A stretch of 10,882 nucleotides of DNA from Methylotenera sp. (GTDB taxonomy: Bacteria > Pseudomonadota > Gammaproteobacteria > Burkholderiales > Methylophilaceae). The DNA is taken from assembly GCA_027487055.1 (NCBI GenBank), contig JAIYEJ010000276.1:1-10882 (forward strand). Reading direction: 5' to 3'. A program made the position numbers and the translations under genes. Below are positions 1-7,588 of the stretch, one piece after another. How positions within the stretch are numbered: position 1 is the first letter of the stretch; every line of letters starts with the position of its first letter. A model generated the notes under the pieces. It searched no databases and had not been told where the DNA came from. It was given only the letters and a program-made list of their open reading frames with translations.

Positions 1-1323
1 AGCCCAGAAATGCAATACTTAGCTGAACGTCGTACTGCCATGGGTGGTTTTGTGCCACAACGCCGCAGCAAAGGTAACGAGTTAAAAGTGCCTGATTTAG
101 CTGCTTTTGACAATATGTTAGTAGCGACAGGCGAGCGAGAAATCTCAACCACCATGGCGTTTGTGCGCATTCTTTCAACCTTGGTGCGCGATAAAGAAAT
201 TGGCAAATATGTGGTGCCGATTGTGCCAGATGAAGCACGTACTTTCGGTATGGAAGGTATGTTCCGTCAATTAGGTATTTATTCTTCTGTGGGTCAATTG
301 TACGAGCCACAAGACTCTGACCAAGTGATGTATTACAAAGAATCACTCACTGGGCAAATTTTAGAAGAAGGCATTAACGAAGCAGGCTCATTCGCGAGTT
401 GGCTCGCCGCCGCCACGTCTTACAGCGTTACTGGCGTGCAGATGATTCCGTTCTATATTTACTATTCGATGTTTGGTTTCCAACGCATAGGTGACTTTGC
501 TTGGGCAGCGGGCGATTCACGTGCACGCGGCTTCTTGCTAGGTGCAACGGCTGGCCGTACCACCTTAAACGGTGAAGGCTTGCAGCATGAAGATGGGCAT
601 AGCCATTTGATGTCAGCAACGATTCCTAACTGTATTTCATACGACCCAACTTTTGCGTATGAGTTAGCGGTGATTATTCAAGAAGGCTTGCGCCGAATGG
701 TGCAAAACCAAGAAGATGTGTATTACTACATCACGTTGATGAACGAAAATTATAGCCACCCAGAAATGCCAAAAGATTCTGCAGAAGGTATCCTCAAAGG
801 CATGTACCGCTTTAGTAAATCTAAAAATGCAAAAGTCCAACTGATGGGTTCTGGGGTGATTTTACGTGAAGTGATTGCAGCTGCTGAAATGCTAGAAAGC
901 GAATGGGGCATTTCTGCCGACGTTTGGAGCGCGCCAAGCTTTACTGAGCTACGCCGTGAAGGTCTAGACTGCGAACGCTGGAACATGCTTAACCCAGAAA
1001 AGCCGCAACGAACAAGCTATGTAGCGCAATGCTTTAAAGATGCAAACGGCCCTGTGATTGCCTCAACCGACTACATGAAGAGCTTTGCAGAGCAGATTCA
1101 ACGCTTTGTGCCAAACAAGTTTGTGGCATTGGGTACCGATGGCTATGGACGCTCTGATTCGCGTGAAGCATTGCGTGACTTCTTTGAGGTGGATAGACAT
1201 TATGTAGTGGTAGCGGCATTAAAAGCCTTGTCAGACGAAGGTAAATTGCCCGCAGCTAAAGTGGCAGAAGCAGTTAAAAAGTACAAACTAGATAGCAATA
1301 AACCAAACCCGACATTAGTGTAA
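1..1323 (+). CDS. aceE: Pyruvate dehydrogenase E1 component, homodimeric type (5' end missing)
   Basis: This is the C-terminal half of the thiamine-diphosphate E1 subunit, which decarboxylates pyruvate and passes the acetyl group to the lipoyl arm of AceF in the cytoplasm. The reading frame is open from base 1 (Ser-Pro-Glu before the first visible Met at base 10), so the ATG at 10 is internal. About 440 residues are visible, against a usual length near 890. Family landmarks match E. coli AceE in order: the ERR..GG.VPQR segment, EGINEAG (about 367-387), the long GFQRIGD..WAAGD segment (about 475-515), GEGLQHEDGHSH (574-606, the mobile-loop region with conserved His), ISYDP, YYYIT..NENY, CERWNML, ASTDYMK, GTDG.GRSDSRE and FEVD..YVVVAAL near the C-terminus. 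It stops with TAA 41 bases before aceF, and no terminator lies between, so the two are almost certainly one operon. The promoter and TPP-binding half are outside the window. Confidence 0.97.
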   Translation, partial: SPEMQYLAERRTAMGGFVPQRRSKGNELKVPDLAAFDNMLVATGEREISTTMAFVRILSTLVRDKEIGKYVVPIVPDEARTFGMEGMFRQLGIYSSVGQLYEPQDSDQVMYYKESLTGQILEEGINEAGSFASWLAAATSYSVTGVQMIPFYIYYSMFGFQRIGDFAWAAGDSRARGFLLGATAGRTTLNGEGLQHEDGHSHLMSATIPNCISYDPTFAYELAVIIQEGLRRMVQNQEDVYYYITLMNENYSHPEMPKDSAEGILKGMYRFSKSKNAKVQLMGSGVILREVIAAAEMLESEWGISADVWSAPSFTELRREGLDCERWNMLNPEKPQRTSYVAQCFKDANGPVIASTDYMKSFAEQIQRFVPNKFVALGTDGYGRSDSREALRDFFEVDRHYVVVAALKALSDEGKLPAAKVAEAVKKYKLDSNKPNPTLV

Positions 1324-1350
1324 ATATTGGTTTAATTAACGGTTTCATTA

Positions 1351-1355
1351 AAAGG
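1351..1355 (+). promoter_or_regulatory. Ribosome binding site of aceF
   Basis: An AAAGG stretch lies 9 bases before the ATG at 1365. It is a modest Shine-Dalgarno match. It fits a start at 1365, which places the lipoyl domain at the protein's extreme N-terminus as expected for E2. No promoter is evident in the 41-base aceE-aceF gap. Confidence 0.55.
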
Positions 1356-1364
1356 TTTAACAAC

Positions 1365-2738
1365 ATGAGTTTAAAAGATGTATTAGTGCCAGATATTGGC
1401 AACTTTGATTCTGTCGATGTGATTGAAGTCTTGGTAAAAGCAGGCGATACGATTGCTGCGGATGATTCACTGTTAACTGTAGAGTCTGATAAAGCATCGA
1501 TGGATATTCCCGCGCCGTTTGCGGGCTTGGTGAAAGAAGTAAAAATCAAAGTGGGCGATAAAATCGCACAAGGCCATCTGATTTTAACGCTAGAAGCATC
1601 TGAAACAGTATCGCCAACATCTAATACCAGCGCTGCTTACAGTCCCTCCCCTGCTCCTGCAGCAGCTATTGATGGACCTAAAGTTGAGGCACAAAAGCCA
1701 GCGGCAACAGAACAAGCAATCCCTACAGCTTCGCGCCCTGCGCCAGAGCCTGCGCAAAAAATTCAACCAGTACACCAACCTTTACCTGTGGCAGAAAGTG
1801 TCATCAGCACTGGCAATAAAGCGTCGCATGCGAGCCCATCGGTAAGAAAATTTGCACGTGAACTTGGTGTTAACTTAGGGCTTGTGAAAGGCAGTGGTAA
1901 CAAAAATAGAATACTTGCAAGTGATGTGCAAGCGTTTGTAAAAGGTGAACTTGCCAAACCACGCACAGAAAACATGGGTGCAGGTTTAGGTGCTTTAGCC
2001 ACATTGCCCATGCCAGTGATTGATTTTAGCCAATTTGGCGCTATTGAAACAAAACCACTTTCGCGTATTAAAAAACTCTCTGGTGCAAACTTGCATCGTA
2101 ACTGGGTCACCGCACCGCATGTGACGCAATTTGATGAAGCTGACATTACCGATTTAGAAGATTTTAGAAAATCAATGTCAGCAGATGCGGAAAAACGTGG
2201 CGTGAAACTCACCATGTTGGCGTTTTTAATCAAAGCTTCTGTCAATGCGCTTAAAGCTTACCCTAACTTTAACGCTTCGCTATCTCCTGATGGCGATAGC
2301 TTAATTTTAAAGAACTACTACAATATCGGTTTTGCTTGCGATACACCAGATGGCTTAGTGGTGCCTGTGGTGAAAGATGTGCAAAGCAAAGACGTTTTGG
2401 ATATTGCGCGCGACTTAATGGATCTTTCAACCAAAGCACGTGAACGCAAACTCAAGGTAGAAGAAATGCAAGGCGGTTGCTTTACTATTTCTAGCCTTGG
2501 CGGCATTGGTGGCACCATGTTTACCCCAATTATTAATTGCCCAGAAGTGGCGATTTTAGGGGTATCCCGCTCTAGCATGCAACCAGTTTACAACAAAACG
2601 ACCAATGGTTTTGAGCCGCGCTTAATATTGCCATTATCACTTTCTTATGATCACCGCGTGGTCGATGGTGCAGATGGCGCTCGCTTCACAAGCCATATGC
2701 GCATGATGTTGTCAGACGTACGCCGTTTATTGCTCTAA
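1365..2738 (+). CDS. aceF: Pyruvate dehydrogenase E2, dihydrolipoamide acetyltransferase, single lipoyl domain
   Basis: E2 forms the core of the pyruvate dehydrogenase complex and transfers the acetyl group from lipoamide to CoA. At 457 residues it carries one lipoyl domain; E. coli AceF has three and is about 630 residues. Domains in order: lipoyl domain about 2-78 with the lipoylated Lys43 in ESDKASMD; a flexible Ala/Pro-rich linker about 80-150; a peripheral-subunit-binding domain about 154-193 (SPSVRKFARELGV...ILASDV) for E1/E3 docking; a second short linker; and the catalytic acetyltransferase domain about 227-457. The catalytic signature DHRVVDGADG holds His430 and Asp434. The catalytic domain has the PLSRIKK.SGANLHRNW and PHVTQFDEADITDLE blocks typical of PDH E2, not oxoglutarate E2. 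The lipoyl domain is about 81% identical (59 of 73 aligned residues) to that of LpdA in this window. It is co-transcribed with aceE and followed by a hairpin terminator. Confidence 0.97.
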   Translation: MSLKDVLVPDIGNFDSVDVIEVLVKAGDTIAADDSLLTVESDKASMDIPAPFAGLVKEVKIKVGDKIAQGHLILTLEASETVSPTSNTSAAYSPSPAPAAAIDGPKVEAQKPAATEQAIPTASRPAPEPAQKIQPVHQPLPVAESVISTGNKASHASPSVRKFARELGVNLGLVKGSGNKNRILASDVQAFVKGELAKPRTENMGAGLGALATLPMPVIDFSQFGAIETKPLSRIKKLSGANLHRNWVTAPHVTQFDEADITDLEDFRKSMSADAEKRGVKLTMLAFLIKASVNALKAYPNFNASLSPDGDSLILKNYYNIGFACDTPDGLVVPVVKDVQSKDVLDIARDLMDLSTKARERKLKVEEMQGGCFTISSLGGIGGTMFTPIINCPEVAILGVSRSSMQPVYNKTTNGFEPRLILPLSLSYDHRVVDGADGARFTSHMRMMLSDVRRLLL

Positions 2739-2754
2739 GGTTTTAGATTGTCAG

Positions 2755-2790
2755 GCTAAGCGATGATTGTTTTTAACGCTTGGCTTTTTT
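2755..2790 (+). terminator. Rho-independent terminator after aceF
   Basis: The arms GCTAAGCG (2755-2762) and CGCTTGGC (2777-2784) pair over 8 bp with one G-U wobble. The loop is 14 bases, and six T residues follow at 2785-2790. It lies 16 bases after the aceF stop. It is well formed for the plus strand. On the minus strand no T run follows the same stem, so I assign it only to the aceEF transcript. Confidence 0.75.
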
Positions 2791-2796
2791 ATTACT

Positions 2797-2813
2797 TAAT
2801 CTTTTAAAGATTA
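2797..2813. repeat. Short palindrome overlapping the stop codon of the NdvB-like gene
   Basis: TAATCTTT and AAAGATTA are perfect 8-base inverted arms around one T. The right arm includes the reverse-strand stop codon (2811-2813). On the plus strand a TCTTTTT stretch follows, so it could be a backup terminator for aceEF. On the minus strand no T run follows. The stem is AT-only apart from one G-C pair, so its strength is doubtful. Confidence 0.4.
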
Positions 2814-5369
2814 GTCTTTTTGTGCGAGCAACTGACATGCCAGTGCGCTGATGTAAGGCAAGGATTGCAATGCCAACATCGAAACCCATAGCTGCGCATC
2901 TATATTTGTAAGCCCTCGGCTAACCAGCATGGCAGTTGCAGCAAGTATTAATGCTATTAGAATCATCAGTTCTTCACGAATAGGCGCTAACAGTTGCCAT
3001 TTGCTTACTGCCACTTTAGTTTTGGCCGTGACAACAAATACTCCCACTTTTTGTACGATACCCATCATCACACCTCGCGCAATTGCGTGAGATAGCCCTA
3101 AACTCGCGAGAGATGCACCAAAAATATCCGCCCAGCTACAATGCATGGTTTTGCGGTATAAAATAGGGCCTAGTGCTGCCTTAATCGCCAAAAAGGACAA
3201 AATAGGCACTATCATAATGGCGACTGGCAAACTAAAATTGCTAGGAAACGCAAGCATCGCCAACGACCAAAAAATTGAACCTAAGGTAAAAACAAGTTGT
3301 AGCGCATCGCCCAGCCAACCAAACCAACCTGTTAAAAAGTGGTAACGTTGACTAAATGTTAAATTGGATTTTCCAACTAATTTGGGAATGTGGCGTTTTA
3401 AAATTTGCATCGCGCCAAACGCCCAGCGATAACGTTGCGATTTAAGCGCGTTGAAATTAGCAGGCGTTAGCCCTCGCCCGAAAGTGTCATCCACATAACG
3501 CAACTCAAAATCACTCTCAAGTAAACGTAAGCCTAGCTCTGTATCTTCACAAATACACCATTCTGACCAGCCACCCAAATCTTTCAGCGCATGATGCCGA
3601 ATAAGCGTCATGGTGCCATGTTGAATAAGCGCATTACGTTCATGGCGGTGATGCATACCGATGCGAAAGAATCCTTCGAACTCCCAATTGCACATGCGAC
3701 TAAAAAAGCGATGCTCCCAATCTCGATGCGCTTGCGGCGCTTGCACAACAGCTACTTGTGCTTCTAAAAAGTGGGGGGTTAGTGTCCCAATCCAATCTGG
3801 CGTCACAATATAATCGGCATCTACAACCCCAACCACTTTTGCATCTGGGTTAGTTTTTGTTAGCGCAAAATTAAGGGCACCTGCTTTAAAACCGGGCCAA
3901 CTTGGCAAATGGTAAAAGTGAAAGTTGCTAGGCAAGTTGGCCATGTAAGCTTCAATCGGCTTCCATTTGGCCTCGTCTTTGGTATTGTTATCAACCACAA
4001 TCACTTCATAATTGGTGTATTCAAGCTTTTGCAAGCTTGCGATGGTTGCAATCACCATTTCTGGCTGCTCGTTGTAACACGCCAAATGAATCGAAACCAT
4101 CAACTCTTGCTCAGTTGGCAGCGGTTCCTTGCGTGTGTAAATACGCCGCCATTGTCGTTTAAACATGACCTCACTAAACTCAACCGCATAAATCATCAAT
4201 ACTGCAGAAGTAAGCGCCATACCGAGAATTAATCCGCCAAGCACAAGAAAGTCACGCAAGGTGTAGTAGTAATCCCCAGGCAAGTTCCATGCAACAACCA
4301 GAGTTGTGACACAAGATTGCAATAAAATTGCCATGGATACAAAACCGCCAACGCCCCATTCTTTAAAACGCCAGCCGATAAAAACAATGGGTAAAAATGC
4401 GAGCAACGTTGACCATAATGCCTTACCTACCCAACGATTATCTTTGGGCACAGCGCCTTGCAAAGAATATTTCTCTTGCCTATCTGCATTAAACATGCCC
4501 CAATAAGCCCCCGCCCAGCCTTCGATTTTTACTTTCCAGGGTTGATCAAAGGCCTCCATCAAATAATAGTCATAATCTTGTCCCACATTTTTTGCTAAAA
4601 ACTCGCGTACAAAACGCGCTTGGTTTACTTTGCTCGCTATTGATGCGCCAATATTAGGGCCCTGACTTGGCCAGCCGATTTCTGTAATAACAATTTTCTT
4701 ACGCGGGTAGGCGTTCATTAGATCTTGGTATCGATCAACGGCGTATTGCGCGGCGTTTTCAATAGGAACACCTTCGTGATAGGGCAACAAATGTACTGCA
4801 ATATAGTCTACATGTTTGACCAACTCAGGATTCTTAATCCAAACATGCCATGGTTCGGCTGTAGAAACTGGCACTCTAGATGTTTTACGCACCTCGTCCA
4901 AATAAGGGATCAAATCATCTACAGAAATATCATTTCTCAAGATGGCCTCATTACCAACAATTGCTCTTTCAATATTGTCGTAATAAACAATTTTTTCTTT
5001 TAAAGCCGCAATTTCACGTGCATTAGCGTATTTATCTTGGTTAATCCAAGCGCCTGCAATCACCGAAATTCCTTGCTTTTCTGCCAAGGTGATTACTTCA
5101 CTGTTTTCTAGTGAAGCATAAACACGAATACGGTTTGAATATTTTTTGATGAGTTTAAGATCTTGTACTAGCTCTGCAGTGCTTGGAAATACTTTTTCAA
5201 GAGGGCTTTGGTCGGCACGATAAGCACTATAAGCAAACCCGTGCAAAATTGGTTTAACGTTAATAAGAGGTAGCGCTTGATTTGAAAGCACCCATAAACC
5301 AAAATGAATTGCAGCAATTATGCTTGCAAATAGAAGTGGCTGAGAGAATCTTTTAAATAGTTGCGTCAT
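2811..5369 (-). CDS. ndvB: NdvB-like beta-glucan synthase: periplasmic GH17 domain fused to membrane GT2 glycosyltransferase
   Basis: This is a likely inner-membrane synthase of beta-1,3-type glucan, 852 residues, close in architecture and length to the NdvB-type glucosyltransferase of Pseudomonas. Reading from the N-terminus: a membrane segment about 11-31; a GH17 domain about 38-315 with the acid/base motif VGNE (Glu141) and the nucleophile motif ITEIGWPS (Glu230), both intact; membrane segments about 318-337, 342-361 and 372-396; a GT2 domain about 420-660 with DAD (517-519), CEDTE (607-611) and QRYRW (645-649, the QxxRW motif of processive synthases); then four hydrophobic segments about 685-707, 712-733, 797-818 and 826-847. 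This topology places GH17 in the periplasm and GT2 in the cytoplasm. The start lies 7 bases after the stop of the upstream GH17 gene and has no clear Shine-Dalgarno, suggesting translational coupling. The product (linear, branched or cyclic; beta-1,3 or beta-1,3;1,6) cannot be decided from sequence, so the symbol is by architecture. Confidence 0.85.
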   Translation of the reverse strand: MTQLFKRFSQPLLFASIIAAIHFGLWVLSNQALPLINVKPILHGFAYSAYRADQSPLEKVFPSTAELVQDLKLIKKYSNRIRVYASLENSEVITLAEKQGISVIAGAWINQDKYANAREIAALKEKIVYYDNIERAIVGNEAILRNDISVDDLIPYLDEVRKTSRVPVSTAEPWHVWIKNPELVKHVDYIAVHLLPYHEGVPIENAAQYAVDRYQDLMNAYPRKKIVITEIGWPSQGPNIGASIASKVNQARFVREFLAKNVGQDYDYYLMEAFDQPWKVKIEGWAGAYWGMFNADRQEKYSLQGAVPKDNRWVGKALWSTLLAFLPIVFIGWRFKEWGVGGFVSMAILLQSCVTTLVVAWNLPGDYYYTLRDFLVLGGLILGMALTSAVLMIYAVEFSEVMFKRQWRRIYTRKEPLPTEQELMVSIHLACYNEQPEMVIATIASLQKLEYTNYEVIVVDNNTKDEAKWKPIEAYMANLPSNFHFYHLPSWPGFKAGALNFALTKTNPDAKVVGVVDADYIVTPDWIGTLTPHFLEAQVAVVQAPQAHRDWEHRFFSRMCNWEFEGFFRIGMHHRHERNALIQHGTMTLIRHHALKDLGGWSEWCICEDTELGLRLLESDFELRYVDDTFGRGLTPANFNALKSQRYRWAFGAMQILKRHIPKLVGKSNLTFSQRYHFLTGWFGWLGDALQLVFTLGSIFWSLAMLAFPSNFSLPVAIMIVPILSFLAIKAALGPILYRKTMHCSWADIFGASLASLGLSHAIARGVMMGIVQKVGVFVVTAKTKVAVSKWQLLAPIREELMILIALILAATAMLVSRGLTNIDAQLWVSMLALQSLPYISALACQLLAQKD

Positions 5370-5376
5370 TGAATGA

Positions 5377-6963
5377 CTAGTTTGACGCTGTTTTATGCAT
5401 CGATGATCTTCGAGGCCAGATACTTAATACCATTAATAAGTTAATCATGAACCAAGCAATTGCTGCCTCATTATTTGGCTCTTTTAATATGCACAACAAA
5501 GCAAGTATAAAAAGCAAAGCGCAGAGAAGGTAATTCATCCACGACTGAGTTCTTAGCATGCTATTACTTACAATTAAACCTAAGCTCAAAATAACAGCAG
5601 GTAAAATAAAAAGAAGATTAGGAAAATCGCGATAGCGCCCATCGACAAAAACGAAATAGCTCGAAATGATTGCAGCTATGATTAACGCATAGTTTACAGA
5701 CTTAATCATGGCATGAGCATTAATACTTTGTTTAGCCAGGCGAAGTGGCGTTAGGTGAAGAGGCATCGCTATGATAGCCAACCAGCCCAATATAGCCACA
5801 CCTCCCAAAGCTACCCATTCAGTTGTATCTCTACAGGCAGCAATTAAATAATCATATTGCAACATACCGATTAAGCCTGCAGTCGCACCAAGGCAAGCGT
5901 TGCCAAACAAAAAAGCGATTCGCTTTTCTTGCCTAAACAAAGATAAGGCTGTAAAAAACATTGCGCCTATCAGCCCCAAATAGACTGGTAAGGCATGATC
6001 AACTCGCTCGGCAACTGGGGCAGACAATGAAAATTTAGGCTTCAAAGTCGTGTCATAAACACCCCAATATCCACCTACGGTACCTTCCAAAACCCGCTTC
6101 CATGGCTGATCGATTGCTTCGATAATATTGTATTGCCAGTTTTTCTGATGCGCCATTTGTAAAAACTCACGTATATAACGCGCCTGATTGAACAAACTAG
6201 GTTTAGATTCATTACGTTGACGCCCCATAGATGGCCAACCAGTTTCACCAATTAAAATTGGTTTTTTAAATGTCACCGCCAATTGATCCATAATGTTTGA
6301 GGCATGATTAACTGCATTATCAATGGCAACTGGATCGTCCTCCCAATAAGGCAATATATGAACAGTGACAAAATCAACATATTCCTCTGTGTCTTGATGT
6401 TTATTCCAAAACTCCCATACTTCTGCATAAGTTATGGGGGTCTTAGTATGACTTTTTGCATAACGCAAATACCTATGCATGGTTGCAGGTGTTTGCTCTT
6501 GCCTTAAAAAAACCTCATTACCAATGATTAAGGCTTTAATGTTGTCTGGGTATTGATTTGCAAGCTTCACGGCGAGCTTGATTTCGGCTTCATTATCAGC
6601 ATTTGTCCAACCCACCCATGCACCCAAATACACATTGAGCCCAATTTTACTTGCTGCTTCAGGTACATAGTCCAACCCTTGCCCAACAGAGTAAGTACGC
6701 ACGCAATCAGAAATATTTGCAAGGCGCTTTAAGTCTGCATCAATCTGCGCCGGACTTATTTTTATACCAACTACAAATGGAGATTGACCTTTACCATAGT
6801 AAGGCGCATAAGATACGCAATTGAGCTTATTGTGATGATTTAAATTTGGCGTGACGATGCTGATTGGCTGATTAAGCGTAAAAACCCAATACCCAACAAG
6901 CATCAACAAAATAAAACAAAAAACGCCATATGACCACAGGCGGCTAAACAACTGATTTAGCAT
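5377..6963 (-). CDS. NdvC-like polytopic membrane protein with periplasmic GH17 (beta-1,3-glucanase/transglycosylase) domain
   Basis: A 528-residue membrane protein, the first gene of the glucan operon. It has an N-terminal membrane segment about 11-31, a GH17 domain about 45-315, and then about seven hydrophobic segments (about 326-343, 349-370, 384-402, 421-440, 449-467, 474-492, 499-515). The GH17 catalytic pair is intact: Glu150 in IIGNE and Glu240 in GETGWPS. It shares the blocks DQPWK and EG..G.YWG with the GH17 domain of the neighbouring NdvB-like protein, so the two domains are paralogous, but it has no GT2 domain. Size and layout resemble NdvC of Bradyrhizobium, which is implicated in adding beta-1,6 linkages to beta-1,3 glucan. 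A role in branching, elongation or ring closure is inferred; plain exo-glucanase activity is the alternative. The ATG at 6963 is supported by a GGAG Shine-Dalgarno. Confidence 0.82.
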   Translation of the reverse strand: MLNQLFSRLWSYGVFCFILLMLVGYWVFTLNQPISIVTPNLNHHNKLNCVSYAPYYGKGQSPFVVGIKISPAQIDADLKRLANISDCVRTYSVGQGLDYVPEAASKIGLNVYLGAWVGWTNADNEAEIKLAVKLANQYPDNIKALIIGNEVFLRQEQTPATMHRYLRYAKSHTKTPITYAEVWEFWNKHQDTEEYVDFVTVHILPYWEDDPVAIDNAVNHASNIMDQLAVTFKKPILIGETGWPSMGRQRNESKPSLFNQARYIREFLQMAHQKNWQYNIIEAIDQPWKRVLEGTVGGYWGVYDTTLKPKFSLSAPVAERVDHALPVYLGLIGAMFFTALSLFRQEKRIAFLFGNACLGATAGLIGMLQYDYLIAACRDTTEWVALGGVAILGWLAIIAMPLHLTPLRLAKQSINAHAMIKSVNYALIIAAIISSYFVFVDGRYRDFPNLLFILPAVILSLGLIVSNSMLRTQSWMNYLLCALLFILALLCILKEPNNEAAIAWFMINLLMVLSIWPRRSSMHKTASN

Positions 6964-6967
6964 AACA

Positions 6968-6971
6968 CTCC
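6968..6971 (-). promoter_or_regulatory. Ribosome binding site of the NdvC-like gene
   Basis: On the minus strand CGGAG lies 4 bases before the ATG at 6963, with the GGAG core at 6968-6971. It is the clearest Shine-Dalgarno in the window. It fixes the start of the operon's first gene. Confidence 0.65.
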
Positions 6972-7020
6972 GAGAAAATACGGATTATTTAAAAAAGAAA
7001 TTTAAATAAAAACTTAAAAT

Positions 7021-7032
7021 TTGTCACGACAA
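7021..7032. repeat. Inverted repeat TTGTC-N2-GACAA, possible operator
   Basis: Five-base perfect arms with a 2-base spacer sit in the middle of the divergent region, overlapping the putative -35/-10 spacer of the plus-strand gene. The position would suit a dimeric regulator acting on both directions. The arms are short enough to occur by chance, and no regulator gene is adjacent. Confidence 0.3.
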
Positions 7033-7070
7033 CGCGATACAATCAAGCCTTAACAAAACAAACAATCTAA

Positions 7071-7562
7071 ATGAATTGTAACATGAGAAAATTAGTCACT
7101 GGTCTTGTTTTAAGCTATTTAGCACTCTGTTCATCCGCATACGCCGCACCCGCTTTTAAGGGCACAAATTACAGTGGCGAATATCTTTGTAAAGGTAAGA
7201 ACGACACGGTTGGCGATTACGAAGTCATTGTGACACTCAAACTAAATACCCTAAATAGTAATGCAAAATTTGGTGTTTATGATTTTAATACTGAAACAGA
7301 AAATTCTGTTATTTACTATGGCCAAGCAGTGGCAAATGGAAATCGCTTAGCACTTACTTTTAAGCTCTCAAAAGCACCTAATGCCGAATACAGCACTGGT
7401 ATTGGCGAGTTTAAAAAACTAAAAGGCCAACGCTGGGGCTTTAGCCACCAATATTATGAGCCTGATAACAGCGGAGGTAACTACGGGACTGAGTTTTGTG
7501 CTATGCAAAGCGCCCAATTACCGCCAGAAAAAAAGAAAAAGTCAGTCCATAAAACTTCCTAA
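7071..7562 (+). CDS. Small secreted protein of unknown function
   Basis: I do not recognise this family. The product is 163 residues. It starts with a Sec signal peptide: positive residues Arg6-Lys7, a hydrophobic core about 8-20, and a likely cleavage after Ala25 in the SAYA-AP context. The mature part of about 138 residues contains just two cysteines, Cys40 and Cys143, which could form one disulfide in the periplasm. It alternates short beta-like stretches (YEVIVTLKL, KFGVYDF, RLALTFKLS) with glycines, suggesting a small beta-barrel or beta-sandwich, and ends in a lysine-rich tail (about 153-158). The start could be the ATG at 7071 or at 7083; neither has a Shine-Dalgarno, and the second gives a more usual signal peptide n-region. 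It is not a lipoprotein by motif. Its neighbours suggest a possible link to the divergent glucan operon or co-transcription into lpdA, neither proven. Confidence 0.75.
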   Translation: MNCNMRKLVTGLVLSYLALCSSAYAAPAFKGTNYSGEYLCKGKNDTVGDYEVIVTLKLNTLNSNAKFGVYDFNTETENSVIYYGQAVANGNRLALTFKLSKAPNAEYSTGIGEFKKLKGQRWGFSHQYYEPDNSGGNYGTEFCAMQSAQLPPEKKKKSVHKTS

Positions 7563-7588
7563 TTCATTTTTAGAAAAAAACTTCTTCA

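Larger units (their letters stand above)
6964..7070. promoter_or_regulatory. Divergent intergenic region between glucan operon and small secreted protein gene
   Basis: This 107-base AT-rich gap must hold promoters for both directions. For the plus gene the best pair is TTAAAA (7014-7019) and TACAAT (7038-7043), spaced 18 bases. For the minus operon only weak matches are visible, for example GTGACA read from about 7027 leftward with an AT-rich -10 after 17 bases. A short inverted repeat, TTGTC-AC-GACAA, sits at 7021-7032 between the two. All promoter calls here are tentative because the AT content makes chance matches common. Confidence 0.45.

Noticed and set aside
1274..1549. Reverse-strand reading frame opposite the aceF lipoyl domain, similar to another at 7657-7944 opposite lpdA
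   Set aside because: Their similarity is a by-product of the duplicated lipoyl coding sequence on the plus strand. Neither has a supported start.
1763..2245. 160-codon reverse-strand open frame inside aceF
   Set aside because: It lies fully within a strongly supported gene, has no recognisable motif, and is best explained as a shadow of aceF codon use.
2739..2810. Small gene or RNA between aceF and the NdvB-like gene
   Set aside because: The 72 bases are accounted for by a terminator hairpin and an AT-rich palindrome. There is no room or start signal for a gene.
3909..4232. 107-codon plus-strand open frame inside the NdvB-like gene
   Set aside because: It is opposite the GT2 coding region, and its translation has no recognisable domain. 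The reverse-strand gene explains the region fully.
7110..7142. Lipoprotein signal in the small secreted protein (LALC at residues 17-20)
   Set aside because: The residue before Cys is Leu, where a lipobox needs Gly, Ala or Ser. A standard cleavage site (SAYA-AP) follows.
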